From contig JBDSLR010000017.1 of assembly GCA_039916305.1 (NCBI GenBank), forward strand, positions 1 to 64,000: a stretch of 64,000 bases of DNA. Direction: 5' to 3'. Position 1 is the stretch's first letter. Each line of letters starts with the position of its first letter. The notes beneath the pieces were generated by a model that saw only the letters and a list, made by a program, of their open reading frames with translations, ran no database searches and was not told where the DNA came from. This DNA comes from JACMLD01 sp039916305. Its GTDB lineage: Bacteria; Bacteroidota; Bacteroidia; Chitinophagales; Chitinophagaceae. Both the position numbers and the translations under genes were made by a program. This document shows positions 1 through 8,468 of the stretch, in pieces.

Positions 1-71
1 GTAACTTCTGCTTCTTCTACACCCAGTTTGTCAACAATGATTTTCTTAACTCTTGTTGCGATGTCTGACAT
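1..71 (-). CDS. acpP: Acyl carrier protein, N-terminal part (cut by window edge)
   Basis: The first 23 residues are visible, beginning MSDIATRVKKIIVDKLGVEE, which is the characteristic first helix of bacterial acyl carrier protein. ACP is the small cytoplasmic carrier that holds growing fatty acids on a phosphopantetheine arm. The modified serine (DSL motif) lies beyond the window, so it cannot be checked. The start is the only ATG in frame, and a promoter-like box sits 25 bases upstream. In many bacteria fabF follows acpP; that would also lie outside the window. The family call is confident even from this fragment. Confidence 0.88.
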   Translation of the reverse strand, partial: MSDIATRVKKIIVDKLGVEEAEV

Positions 72-95
72 TTTAGTAAAGTTTAGTTACGGCTG

Positions 96-124
96 CAAAA
101 ATATACTTTTTGCATTAACCACAA
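96..124 (-). promoter_or_regulatory. Promoter-like element of acpP
   Basis: On the minus strand TATTTTTG (complement of 96-103) matches the Bacteroidota -7 consensus TAnnTTTG exactly. A TTG (complement of 122-124) lies 18 bases further upstream, in the place of the -33 TTTG box. The -7 box is 25 bases before the acpP ATG. Seen in sequence; promoter function is inferred. Confidence 0.5.
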
Positions 125-341
125 TGATCACGGCCTTTTTTATTATTAATGCTATTTTTTTAAGAAAATGGGTGTATATACGGACCGCCCTATGGCAGGT
201 TGAGGGCCGCTAACGCCTCTATGATATATAGTTGCACTGCGCTGCCTGTAAAACCGGGTGCGGAATGCGACGATTGCAAATAGTTGTTACAGGCTATGCT
301 GCGCGAACACGATTTTACTAACTTCAGCGTTGATATACCTG

Positions 342-1274
342 ATGCAAAAATGGTTGACGATATGTGTTATTTTACTGGCAAACCATGTCTTTGGCCAGCT
401 TACCTATCAGCAACTATATGTTGATTATGATAGTGCAGTTACATTCAAAAACCTCCGCCTGATACCTATCCGGCAAAAAGGCAGCAGTAACAACGCTGGT
501 ACTGCACTACTGGATAACACCGTTTCATTTAGCCAGGCCATGCAGCAGGGCCTTATTACGGTACAGGAAAGAGGAACTGCCGCGGTAGAAAATGTGCATT
601 GGTTATCCCTCTATAATAATTCAGATAAGAATATTTTTGTATCCTCGGGCGAAGTGCTGGCTGGCGGGCGGCAGGACAGGATAGTGACAAAAGATACGAT
701 TGTGATGGCGAAAGCAGGGCGTATAGACCTGCCCGTGATGTGTGTAGAAGAAGGCAGGTGGAGTGAGCGGGATAAAAAGTTTGTATACCAGAAAATGGCC
801 AATACACATTTGCGTAAAACGCTGGATGAAACCCATAACCAGGTACTGGTATGGAAAGAAATCAATAACCAGCTGGAAAGGGACAAGGTAAAAAACAAAA
901 CACTTTCTTACCTGTCACGCGGTAAAGACAAAGTGTTTACGGCGCTGCAAAATGAATACTGGCAATTTTTTGATAACAGGTTACGGCAGGCCGATAGTAA
1001 TATTGTGGGCGTTGTTTGTATGTCTGGCGATAAAATACTTGGCTCAGATATCTTTATCAGCAGTCATTTATTTTATGGCAAGCTGCAACCGCTGCTGATG
1101 GGTTATATTGAGGAAGCCACTATTTTTGGCAGCAACCCTTCAATAACCGATGAAAGAATGCGTAAATACCTGGACCAGTTTTTAACCAGTGAAACTGCCC
1201 AGGCTATATTTGTAAAAGACAATGGGCGCCTTTTTAAAGCAGGCGGAAAAGTAATTCATCTTACAACCTATTAA
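342..1274 (+). CDS. Exported ARPP-1-like (DUF6569-type) protein
   Basis: A protein of 310 residues with an N-terminal signal peptide (hydrophobic residues 5-18, cleavage near G18/Q19). The centre resembles the ARPP-1 family: GEVLAGGRQDRI at about 103-114, followed by a CVEEGRW motif at 134-140, the two best-conserved blocks I know for that family. The biochemical function of ARPP-1 proteins is not established. An upstream in-frame ATG at 258 exists, but only the ATG at 342 puts the hydrophobic stretch at the N terminus, so I chose it. The gene ends 7 bases before the polysaccharide deacetylase and is probably co-transcribed with it, which hints at an envelope role. Family assignment is from memory of motifs. 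Confidence 0.7.
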   Translation: MQKWLTICVILLANHVFGQLTYQQLYVDYDSAVTFKNLRLIPIRQKGSSNNAGTALLDNTVSFSQAMQQGLITVQERGTAAVENVHWLSLYNNSDKNIFVSSGEVLAGGRQDRIVTKDTIVMAKAGRIDLPVMCVEEGRWSERDKKFVYQKMANTHLRKTLDETHNQVLVWKEINNQLERDKVKNKTLSYLSRGKDKVFTALQNEYWQFFDNRLRQADSNIVGVVCMSGDKILGSDIFISSHLFYGKLQPLLMGYIEEATIFGSNPSITDERMRKYLDQFLTSETAQAIFVKDNGRLFKAGGKVIHLTTY

Positions 1275-1281
1275 GGAATAC

Positions 1282-1908
1282 ATGCTATACCTGGTAAACA
1301 CTCCCTGGTGGCTGCGCAAATGGGTATACCCGGAGTACCTGTGGAACATGCCCCGCAATGAAAAAAAGATTTACCTCACTTTTGATGATGGTCCGCACCC
1401 GGTTGCAACGCCCTTTGTACTGGATGCGTTAAAAAAATACAATGCAAAGGCTACATTTTTCTGTATCGGGAAGAATGTGGCCGAACACCCTTACCTGTAT
1501 AAAAAAATATTGGAAGAAGGACATGCAACCGGTAACCATACCCACAACCACCTCAATGGGTGGAAGACTACTGACCAACGGTATATTGAGAACATTTCAG
1601 CCGCTGCGAACTATATAGATTCTTCATTATTTCGTCCGCCCTATGGTCGGATTACACGGTTCCAGGCAAAACAGCTGATGGAAAAAATGGGTTTAACCAT
1701 TGTGATGTGGTCTGTACTGAGCGCCGATTTTGACACAGCTATTACCCCACAAAAATGCTGGGGAAATGTAAAAAGGTCTGCCGGAAACGGCTCCATAGTT
1801 GTATTTCACGACAGTGAAAAGGCCATGGAAAGAATGACCTATGCATTAACGGAAGTCCTTGAACATTTCAGTAAGCAGGGATTTGCATTTGAAAAATTGG
1901 GTAAGTAA
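1282..1908 (+). CDS. Polysaccharide deacetylase (NodB homology domain, CE4)
   Basis: A 208-residue metal-dependent polysaccharide deacetylase of carbohydrate esterase family 4, which removes N-acetyl groups from polymers such as peptidoglycan or chitooligosaccharides. All CE4 motifs are visible: TFDDGP at 33-38 (catalytic base and metal Asp), the metal-binding histidines in HTHNH at 86-90, RPPYGR at 118-123, the MWS region at 142-144, and HDS at 176-178 carrying the catalytic His. There is no clear signal peptide; a short hydrophobic and aromatic N terminus (WWLRKWVYPEYLW) may contact the membrane. It follows the ARPP-1-like gene by 7 bases, and a strong terminator lies about 95 bases downstream. 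Family secure, substrate unknown. Confidence 0.92.
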   Translation: MLYLVNTPWWLRKWVYPEYLWNMPRNEKKIYLTFDDGPHPVATPFVLDALKKYNAKATFFCIGKNVAEHPYLYKKILEEGHATGNHTHNHLNGWKTTDQRYIENISAAANYIDSSLFRPPYGRITRFQAKQLMEKMGLTIVMWSVLSADFDTAITPQKCWGNVKRSAGNGSIVVFHDSEKAMERMTYALTEVLEHFSKQGFAFEKLGK

Positions 1909-2483
1909 TGGATATAAGTCAACGGTAGCGGTTTTGCTGACAGCAGTAGGGAGAGTCGCTGTGGTAAAGGATTTTGACGGGTAATGGCCTAAAAAAAGTT
2001 TGGGCCGGGGTAGAAACCCTGGCCCGTTTTTAATCCGTACCCTATGAAAACTGATTTAAAGGTATAATTTTATTTTATCAATACAAACTAATTTCCTGCG
2101 GGGGATTTTATTCCATAAACCGCTGCTGAAAAGTGGTAGCCGGTTTCAGCCATTGCCGCACTGTTTACCGGTAATTATTCAAAGAAAGCAACATATTGTT
2201 TAAGTGCTCATTACCCGTTTTTAATATGTTTATATTAAACATATAGCTGTCCTGGGCAGGCTGGTTGGGCTGTATCGTAAATTTCTATTCCGCTAGTTGT
2301 TTTACTAATTTTAGTGATGGTATTTAAACGAATACCTTGGTAGCTGCCGGTAAGTTATCAGGTTAGCTGGCGGTTAGATCCCGCCCTGGAAAAACAGGAC
2401 ATAGATGTTCCTTTTTAAAAAGCTGCTAAGGATTGAAAAAATAATACAAATTGCAGCCAGTTAGTTTAATTTTTCAATTGATT
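1909..2483. other. Intergenic region of about 575 bases
   Basis: Holds the terminator at 2002-2031 and a 9-bp AT-rich palindrome at 2224-2244 (ATATGTTTA, 3-base spacer, TAAACATAT). I find no convincing ORF, RNA gene or consensus promoter in the rest. Confidence 0.5.
2002..2031 (+). terminator. Rho-independent terminator after the deacetylase gene
   Basis: A 10-bp stem, GGGCCGGGGT paired with ACCCTGGCCC (one G-U pair), with a 4-base AGAA loop at 2012-2015, followed by G and five Ts. A run of seven As on the 5' side (1991-1997) could let it work on the other strand too. Confidence 0.85.
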
Positions 2484-3248
2484 ATGATAATAGATACACA
2501 TTGTCATTTATACGGAGATGTATTTGATGCAGACAGGGCTGCCATGATGGAAAGGGCCGTTGCCGAAGGGGTGGAAAGGTTTTATTTGCCGGCTATTGAC
2601 AGCCATGTTATTGACGCTATGCTGCAGATGGAAAAAGATTACCCTGGCCGCTGTTTTGCCATGATGGGGCTGCATCCGTGTTCAGTAAAAGAAAATTATG
2701 AAGATGAGTTGCAGGTAGCAGAAGAATGGCTGACGCGCAGAAGGTTTGCAGCAATAGGAGAGACAGGACTTGATTTTTACTGGGATAAAACTTTTGTTGA
2801 ACAGCAATACGAGGCGTTTAAAAGACAAGCGGGCTGGGCAAAAAAATACAAAATACCGTTGGTAATACACGCAAGGGACTCCACCCAGGCCTGTATTGAT
2901 GTGGTAAAGGAAATGCTTAATGCAGATCTAACCGGCATCTTTCATTGCTTTGGGGGCAGTATGCAAGAAGCGGAACAAATCATCGGGCTTGGTTTTTACC
3001 TGGGCATTGGTGGCGTAATTACGTATAAAAATTCAGGACTGGCGGCAGTGATAGAAAAAACGCCACTTGCCCATATTGTACTGGAAACAGATGCGCCTTA
3101 CCTCACCCCTGTGCCTTTCCGTGGAAAAAGAAATGAAAGTGCTTACCTGAAATATGTGGTACAAAAAATTGCAGATGTAAAAAAGATAAGCACTGCGGAA
3201 GTAGCGGAGATTACTACTTTAAATGCAATAAAATTATTCGGCAGTTGA
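2484..3248 (+). CDS. TatD family metal-dependent hydrolase (nuclease)
   Basis: A 254-residue TIM-barrel hydrolase of the TatD/YcfH family, metal-dependent cytoplasmic enzymes with DNase activity in the characterised members. The metal and active-site residues are all visible: H6 and H8 in DTHCH, E93 in IGETGLDFYWD, H129 in VIHARD, H154 in IFHCFGG, and D203 in ETDAPYL. The start at 2484 places the DTHCH motif at residues 4-8, as is normal for the family; an upstream in-frame start at 2451 would add 11 unconserved residues. It stands alone on the plus strand and converges on the M24 peptidase gene, with a hairpin between them. Confidence 0.93.
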   Translation: MIIDTHCHLYGDVFDADRAAMMERAVAEGVERFYLPAIDSHVIDAMLQMEKDYPGRCFAMMGLHPCSVKENYEDELQVAEEWLTRRRFAAIGETGLDFYWDKTFVEQQYEAFKRQAGWAKKYKIPLVIHARDSTQACIDVVKEMLNADLTGIFHCFGGSMQEAEQIIGLGFYLGIGGVITYKNSGLAAVIEKTPLAHIVLETDAPYLTPVPFRGKRNESAYLKYVVQKIADVKKISTAEVAEITTLNAIKLFGS

Positions 3249-3300
3249 TGGAACAGTTAAATGCTGGCTAATTTTTACCACAGTGGTAAAGTAAACTTAA

Positions 3301-3345
3301 TTTCACAAAGGTAAATGAGTCAATTGCCCATTTGCCTTTGTGAAA
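3301..3345. terminator. Hairpin between convergent genes, probable bidirectional terminator
   Basis: TTTCACAAAGGTAAATG at 3301-3317 pairs with 3329-3345 over 17 bp (one wobble), with an 11-base loop. It lies between the convergent tatD-like and M24 genes. There is no long T run on either side, so its terminator role is inferred from position and stem strength. Confidence 0.5.
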
Positions 3346-3407
3346 ATCGCGGGTGGGCTGCAGGAATGCGCTTTGGTAAGAAATTGTAGCGCCAACAACA
3401 ATAGCCT

Positions 3408-4667
3408 TTAGGCAAAAAACGGTTTATCAATAGCCGGGCTGGGCACTGAAAACCATTTCGGACCTTCCGGTGTCATATATGCGCAGTCTTCAATTCTTAC
3501 ACCAAACTCGCCATAAATAGCAATGGTGGGTTCTACACTAAAACACATGCCCGCCTGCAAAGGCAGTTTATTTCCCAATACCATATTGCCCCATTCGTGA
3601 CCGTCCATACCAATACCATGGCCGGTACGGTGCGGACAACCCGGAACTTTATAACCCGGGCCAAACCCGGCATCGGTCAATACTTTTCTGGCGGCAATGT
3701 CTACATTCTCACAAGGCGCGCCAATCTTTGCGGCGGCAAAACCAGCTGCCTGAGAGTTTTTCTGTATGGTCCAGACATCCAGCTGGCGTTTGGTAGGCGG
3801 AGCACCAAAAACAACGGTACGGCTGATATCGGATGCGTACCCATGTAACTGGCAGCCCCCGTCCATTAAAGCAATATCACCTTTTTTAAGTTTTTGCGGT
3901 TCAATACTCCCATGCGGATAGGCAGAGGCCTGGCCAAAATTGACCCCTATTTCGCCATCCGCGCCTAATTTGGTATGCGCTTCGGCAGTGATAGCTGAAA
4001 AATCGGCCGGGCTCATGCCTTCGCGAAGCATACTTACGCCCACTTTATAGGCAGCTATGGTAATATCATTGGCTTTCTGCATCAATGCCAGTTCTGCGGG
4101 CGATTTAATCAGCCGGCAGGGGATAGTGACTGCATCGCCGCTGATAAAATTAAGCTGGGGAGATTCCTGGCGGATGCCATCATATACAAAAAACCGCAGG
4201 CGCTCTTCTATGCCGATATTGCCGCCGGTGATACCCAGGCCTTTCAATGCGCTGGCAATCTGTTTATAGGGGCTTTCATGCTCTTCCCAGGTTTGTACGT
4301 CTTTGCCAATTTTTATCAGCTGGCGGAGGCGGTCGGCCTCAAACGCAGGGCTCACATAGGTTATATCTCCTTTGGCAGGTATAATGGCCACCATGGTGCG
4401 CTCGCTTGGCCACCAGCTGATGCCCGTAAAATATTTAAGCGAGGTGCCGGAATCGAGGATCAGGGCCTCTATTTTGTTTTCGGCCATCAATTTTTTGGCT
4501 TTTTCAATGCGGGTAAGCCTTTCTGCTGTAGTAATGGGCACTGCGTCAGCGGTCATGGACTGCAGATCATCCAGGGGCGAGCGCTTGCTACGGGTAAAAG
4601 AGGATAAACTGAACAACATTGTACTGCCTGCAGAAAGGCGTAGAAAATCTTTTCTTTTTAAACTCAT
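3408..4667 (-). CDS. Exported M24 family peptidase (Xaa-Pro aminopeptidase-like)
   Basis: A 419-residue protein with a creatinase/prolidase N-terminal domain (about 45-185) and a C-terminal pita-bread M24 domain. All five metal ligands can be placed: D269 and D280 (LMDGG and ASDISRT), H350 in TGHGIG, E379 in SVEPT and E393 in RIEDC. Such enzymes cleave peptides with proline in the second position, or related amide bonds. The N terminus, MSLKRKDFLRLSAGS, resembles a Tat leader but has KRK instead of a clear RR pair; a Tat-like or Sec route is inferred. The start at 4667 gives this leader at the N terminus. Monocistronic. The exact substrate cannot be told from sequence. Confidence 0.85.
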   Translation of the reverse strand: MSLKRKDFLRLSAGSTMLFSLSSFTRSKRSPLDDLQSMTADAVPITTAERLTRIEKAKKLMAENKIEALILDSGTSLKYFTGISWWPSERTMVAIIPAKGDITYVSPAFEADRLRQLIKIGKDVQTWEEHESPYKQIASALKGLGITGGNIGIEERLRFFVYDGIRQESPQLNFISGDAVTIPCRLIKSPAELALMQKANDITIAAYKVGVSMLREGMSPADFSAITAEAHTKLGADGEIGVNFGQASAYPHGSIEPQKLKKGDIALMDGGCQLHGYASDISRTVVFGAPPTKRQLDVWTIQKNSQAAGFAAAKIGAPCENVDIAARKVLTDAGFGPGYKVPGCPHRTGHGIGMDGHEWGNMVLGNKLPLQAGMCFSVEPTIAIYGEFGVRIEDCAYMTPEGPKWFSVPSPAIDKPFFA

Positions 4668-4827
4668 GTTATAATGCTTTTTTGATGGGAAATGCAGAAA
4701 AGGAATAAATAGTTGGTACTGGCACACAAGCAGGTGTTGAAGTTAAGGAATTGTGGATTGAATATTTGCGGTAAAAATATTCGGCCGCTATGCATTGTAA
4801 CCGTATTTTTGCTGCCCGTTAAAAAAC

Positions 4828-4914
4828 GGAGAGTTGTCCGAGTGGTTGAAGGAGCACGCCTGGAAAGTGTGTATACGGGAAACCGTATCGAGGGTTCGAA
4901 TCCCTCACTCTCCG
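4828..4914 (+). tRNA. tRNA-Ser (GGA anticodon)
   Basis: An 87-base class II tRNA with a perfect 7-bp acceptor stem (4828-4834 with 4907-4913), discriminator G at 4914, and anticodon GGA at 4862-4864 in the loop CTGGAAA, whose 5-bp stem is CACGC/GTGTG with one wobble. The variable-arm hairpin (TACGGGAAACCGTA region) and the T-loop GTTCGAATCCC are clear. The 3' CCA is not encoded. A terminator follows at 4951-4990. Confidence 0.96.
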
Positions 4915-4950
4915 CTGAATACCATGATATAGGTAACCGCAATAAACTGG

Positions 4951-4990
4951 AGCCTGCAAATATTGATTTGCAGGCTTTCTTATTTTTTAT
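4951..4990 (+). terminator. Terminator after tRNA-Ser
   Basis: An 11-bp perfect stem, AGCCTGCAAAT at 4951-4961 with 4966-4976, ATTG loop, followed by a T-rich tail (TTTCTTATTTTTT). Confidence 0.85.
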
Positions 4991-5138
4991 AGCCACATAT
5001 TTTTTGCAGGGTGGTTTAAGCAAGACCAGGCGCGTATCTCCCAATGCCTGCAAAAATTTTACTGAAAAAAAATTAAACGTAGTAAAACACGGCCTAACAG
5101 TAAAATGCAGCTTAATGCCAAGGTTAAAACGCAGAAAA

Positions 5139-6089
5139 CTATTCTATTTTGGACATGGTTGTATTATCCTGCCATCCCGTATCAAATTCTTGCAGGATTA
5201 TCCGCTTGCTTACTGCAATGCCCGCGCTTGTGCCCATTGATACGGCATTTGCCAGTGTACGCATTCTTGTAGCATTATCGCCGCAGGCAAAAACACCATG
5301 AATGGTGGTTTCCTGAAAGGCATCAATCTTAATATAGCCGTCGATGGTTAATTCGCACCCCAGCAATTCCGGAATGCTGCAATGTTGTTCAAATGGGCCA
5401 GGCGCATACAAAGCTTGCACGGAAGATTTTGTGTCATCAATGAAAATGATATTTTGAAGATATCCATCGCTGTGTTCCAGTTTTTCAATTTCCTTTTCCA
5501 CTATTTTGACAGCGCGGTTTTCAAGTTTCTTTTTTTGCTCATCCGTTAATATTGAAGTTCCGTTGGTAAACAGGGTTAGGTCTTTTGTCCAGTTTGAAAT
5601 AAGCCTGGAGAAGTCAAAAGCAAGATCTCCGTTGCCCAATACACCGGTCTTTTCATGCCGGACTTCATACCCATGACAAAAGGGACAGTGAATAACAGAA
5701 ATACCCCAACAGGCTGCAAGTCCATTAATTTCCGGTAACGTATCGCTGATACCAGTAGCGAAGATTACATTTCCAGCTGTAAATATTTCACCTGATGCAA
5801 CCTGAATGTCGAAGCTGGTTTCAGTTTTAACTGCGCTTGTAGCCAGGCCATGGAAGAATGCGACCGTATCGTACCTGCTAACTTGCAGTTTTGCCAATGC
5901 AGTAATTTCCGCCGGGGAATCGCCGTCATGTGTTATGAAGTTATGTGAATAGGGTGTTTGCCTGTTACAGGGTTTGCCGCTATCAACTATTAAAACCTTT
6001 TTCAAGGCCCGTCCCAATGCCATGCCTGCTGCAAGGCCTGCATAACTGCCACCCACTATTATTACATCATAAATCTTGCTGTCTAACAT
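5139..6089 (-). CDS. Thioredoxin-reductase-like flavoprotein disulfide reductase (CPFC type)
   Basis: A 316-residue two-domain pyridine nucleotide-disulfide oxidoreductase. It has an N-terminal FAD motif GGSYAG at 13-18, an active-site pair C135-P-F-C138 within CPFCHGYE, a second nucleotide-binding motif GNGDLAFD near 152-159, and the C-terminal FAD signature GVFACGDN. The length and layout are those of low-molecular-weight thioredoxin reductase relatives, but true TrxB carries CATC. CPxCHGYE marks a distinct subgroup whose substrate is usually unknown; a thioredoxin, a small thiol or an autonomous oxidase role are all possible. It starts 18 bases after the small membrane-protein gene on the same strand, so the two are probably co-transcribed. 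Confidence 0.85.
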   Translation of the reverse strand: MLDSKIYDVIIVGGSYAGLAAGMALGRALKKVLIVDSGKPCNRQTPYSHNFITHDGDSPAEITALAKLQVSRYDTVAFFHGLATSAVKTETSFDIQVASGEIFTAGNVIFATGISDTLPEINGLAACWGISVIHCPFCHGYEVRHEKTGVLGNGDLAFDFSRLISNWTKDLTLFTNGTSILTDEQKKKLENRAVKIVEKEIEKLEHSDGYLQNIIFIDDTKSSVQALYAPGPFEQHCSIPELLGCELTIDGYIKIDAFQETTIHGVFACGDNATRMRTLANAVSMGTSAGIAVSKRIILQEFDTGWQDNTTMSKIE

Positions 6090-6107
6090 GGAACCTGTTT
6101 TAGATTA

Positions 6108-6335
6108 TTACTCCGGCCTGCGGGTCTTCGTTGAAATCATTGTAATCATCGCATCCAACAATGGCAGGCCCGCAAACATTATCCATGGAACCAATGAAAC
6201 GCTCAGCACAAATGTTCTTTGATATAATGGCAGCACAGATAATGACCCGCCAAACAGGTAAAAAAACAGTGTAACAGATGGATAGATTACCAGCCAAATC
6301 TTCAGGCTTGCGATTAATTTCATTTTTGTTTTCAT
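6108..6335 (-). CDS. Small two-helix membrane protein
   Basis: A 75-residue protein with two hydrophobic segments (about 8-30 and 40-63) and a charged C terminus (STKTRRPE), so it is predicted to sit in the inner membrane. It resembles a recurrent family of small uncharacterised two-helix proteins with motifs like KIWLVIYPSVTLFFYLFG and VPWIMFAGLPLLD; I know no function for it. The next gene, a flavin disulfide reductase, begins 18 bases downstream, so they probably form an operon. A second in-frame ATG lies 12 bases inside (6323). The aromatic and proline-rich loop pattern and the operon position support a real gene. Confidence 0.68.
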   Translation of the reverse strand: MKTKMKLIASLKIWLVIYPSVTLFFYLFGGSLSVLPLYQRTFVLSVSLVPWIMFAGLPLLDAMITMISTKTRRPE

Positions 6336-6574
6336 TATAATTATTTTCTCTGTGAATTCTTATTTCTTACTACCAGCGAAAGTAATTGCTCTCATCATCT
6401 TCGTAACAGGACAAACATGCAGTTATACAGGACTGTTTTTGACTATATAATGAAAAGTTCCACACTGCGGCAACTGTTCATTTCGCAGACAAATATGACT
6501 TGTTTGCATACTATTAGCCCTATATCCGAAACAAAGGAAGACCTTTGGTTCATTCTGGCCGGAAATGTCAAATC

Positions 6575-7642
6575 ATGAAAAAGTCATTGGTTATTTTGCT
6601 GCACATTGGTTTTTGGACCTGTTATTTCATATTAATAGCCATCATGCTGGCAGTTTACTACAGAAGCAGCGTTAACGTAAGTAACCAGGCATTCAGAATT
6701 TTAAATGCATTAAAAAGCCTGTTCTTTTTTGCATTCATCCCTTCGTTTATTTCATATTTCTCTTATTACTTCATATTGTTCCCCAGGTACATTCAGCACA
6801 AAAGAATTTTGCTTTCAGTAATCCATGGAATACTGATTTCTGCAGCAGCAGCTGCGGTTGGGTATGTAATGATCCGTTACTCGATAGAATCCGGTTATAT
6901 GACAGACATGGATGATGCCGGTAAACACGGCAGGTCCACAGCTGTCACAGTTATAACTGCTATGACCATTATAGGTATGATAACCGGTACGGTGGCAATG
7001 GTTATTAAAGGCTTTATTACCTGGTTTAATGAAATTAAACTCAAAAAAGCTTTGAAAGAAAAGAATTATGAAATAGAAATGGCCCTGATAAAATCTAAAC
7101 TAGACCCACATCTGCTGTTTAATACCATCAATAATATTGATGCACTTATTTTAAAAGATGCCGTGGAAGCATCCAATTACCTGAATAAATTATCAGATAT
7201 TATGCGGTTTATGCTGTACGAGACAATGGCCGAAAAAATTCTGCTATCCCAGGAAATAGAGTACATAGAGAAATACATTGCATTGCAAAAAATAAGAACT
7301 GCCAACACAAATTATGTACACTTTTCGGTAAGCGGCATTATTGGCAACAGATATATTGCCCCTATGATTTTTATTCCGTTTATTGAAAACGCCTTCAAAC
7401 ACACCAATAATAAAAAACTTGAAAATGCTATAACTATCAGTATTGTTATCAGAGAAGAAGAGATACAACTCCTGTGTGAAAACAAATTTGATGCAAGACC
7501 GGCGGTGAAGCAAATAAACAGTGGTTTGGGCAATGAACTGATTCAAAAACGGCTACATCTTATTTATCCCGGAAAACACATTTTAGACGTGCAAAAAAAT
7601 AATGAACTGTATCACGTAAACTTAACAATTAGTAATGGATAG
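6575..7642 (+). CDS. LytS/YpdA-type sensor histidine kinase
   Basis: A 355-residue inner-membrane histidine kinase. Four transmembrane helices are predicted (about 5-27, 45-70, 79-101, 125-147), followed by a short linker and the His_kinase domain (PF06580 type). The phosphoaccepting His is H179 in LDPHLLFNTIN, the N box is ENAFKH at 271-276, and the G-box remnant is GLGN at 317-320. There is no periplasmic sensor domain, so the membrane helices probably sense the signal. An in-frame start 30 bases upstream exists, but the ATG at 6575 gives the usual charged-then-hydrophobic N terminus. The gene overlaps the LytTR regulator by 8 bases: a translationally coupled two-component pair. Confidence 0.92.
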   Translation: MKKSLVILLHIGFWTCYFILIAIMLAVYYRSSVNVSNQAFRILNALKSLFFFAFIPSFISYFSYYFILFPRYIQHKRILLSVIHGILISAAAAAVGYVMIRYSIESGYMTDMDDAGKHGRSTAVTVITAMTIIGMITGTVAMVIKGFITWFNEIKLKKALKEKNYEIEMALIKSKLDPHLLFNTINNIDALILKDAVEASNYLNKLSDIMRFMLYETMAEKILLSQEIEYIEKYIALQKIRTANTNYVHFSVSGIIGNRYIAPMIFIPFIENAFKHTNNKKLENAITISIVIREEEIQLLCENKFDARPAVKQINSGLGNELIQKRLHLIYPGKHILDVQKNNELYHVNLTISNG

Positions 7643-8330
7643 GTACACCTGTATTATTATTGAAGATGAGCCGCTGGCGCTTGAAAAAACGATAGATTTT
7701 GTAAATAAAGTCCCTTTTCTGCAATTAAGCGCCACTTTTGACAACGCGTTGAATGGGCTTGCTTATTTAAATGCCAACAAAGCAGATGTGCTTTTCCTTG
7801 ACATCAATATGGATGAATTATCCGGTATAGAATTACTGGAAAGCTCAAAAATAACCAGCCAGGTTATTATCACAACAGCCTACCAGGAATATGCTTTAAA
7901 GGGATACGAACTGAAGATAACTGACTATTTGTTGAAGCCGTTTACGTTTAACCGGTTTTTACAGGCCGTTAATAAAGCGCAGGAGAACTTGTCGCAGCGT
8001 ATAGGCGTAAAGCAGGTAGACTTTATGTTTATTAAAACCGAAAACCGCCTGGAGAAAATTATGATTGGTGATATCCTTTATATTGAAGGAATGAGAGATT
8101 ACCTGCGCATTCATACTGCAGGCAAAAAAATCATGACATTGCAAAGTTTTACTGAGCTTGAAACGCTGCTTCCTGCTCATCTTATATGCAGGGTACATAA
8201 ATCGTATATGGTTGCAATAAATAAAATAGAATCTATAGAGCGGAGCAGGATAAAAATCGCAGACCAGTTAATTCCCGTTTCTGAAACATACAAAGAAGCT
8301 TTTCTTCAACTCATTAACAGCAGGCTGTAA
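7635..8330 (+). CDS. LytTR-type response regulator
   Basis: A 231-residue regulator with an N-terminal receiver (1-115) and a C-terminal LytTR DNA-binding domain (about 135-231). The acidic pocket is E10-D11, the phosphorylated Asp is D56 in LFLDINMD, and the conserved Lys is K101 in LLKPF. LytTR domains bind direct repeats in promoters of envelope, transport and virulence-type genes. It overlaps its kinase gene by 8 bases, so the pairing is nearly certain. The outer-membrane barrel gene that starts 139 bases downstream is a possible target, which is inference only. Confidence 0.93.
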   Translation: MDRYTCIIIEDEPLALEKTIDFVNKVPFLQLSATFDNALNGLAYLNANKADVLFLDINMDELSGIELLESSKITSQVIITTAYQEYALKGYELKITDYLLKPFTFNRFLQAVNKAQENLSQRIGVKQVDFMFIKTENRLEKIMIGDILYIEGMRDYLRIHTAGKKIMTLQSFTELETLLPAHLICRVHKSYMVAINKIESIERSRIKIADQLIPVSETYKEAFLQLINSRL

Positions 8331-8422
8331 ACTACCCGTGAATTTCGCAGACTGAAAACACGCGCTTGCAGACATCTTAACTCGCCTTGCATATCCCAAT
8401 AGTACCGTTCTTTTCCTTCATA

Positions 8423-8430
8423 TACTTTTG
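8423..8430 (+). promoter_or_regulatory. -7-like box before the outer-membrane barrel gene
   Basis: TACTTTTG is an exact TAnnTTTG match 38 bases before the ATG at 8469. I cannot find a matching TTTG at the expected -33 distance, so it may depend on an activator (the LytTR regulator just upstream is a candidate) or be a chance match. Confidence 0.35.
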
Positions 8431-8468
8431 TTTGAGTTATTTAACCTAACAACTTAAAAAAAGAAAAG

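Noticed and set aside
2224..2244. Operator palindrome
   Set aside because: A 9-bp AT-rich palindrome occurs easily by chance and no regulator gene is adjacent; kept only as a remark on the intergenic region.
4713..5240. Plus-strand reading frame of 175 codons
   Set aside because: It runs straight through the tRNA-Ser gene and its terminator and overlaps the end of the flavoprotein gene; no protein-like content.
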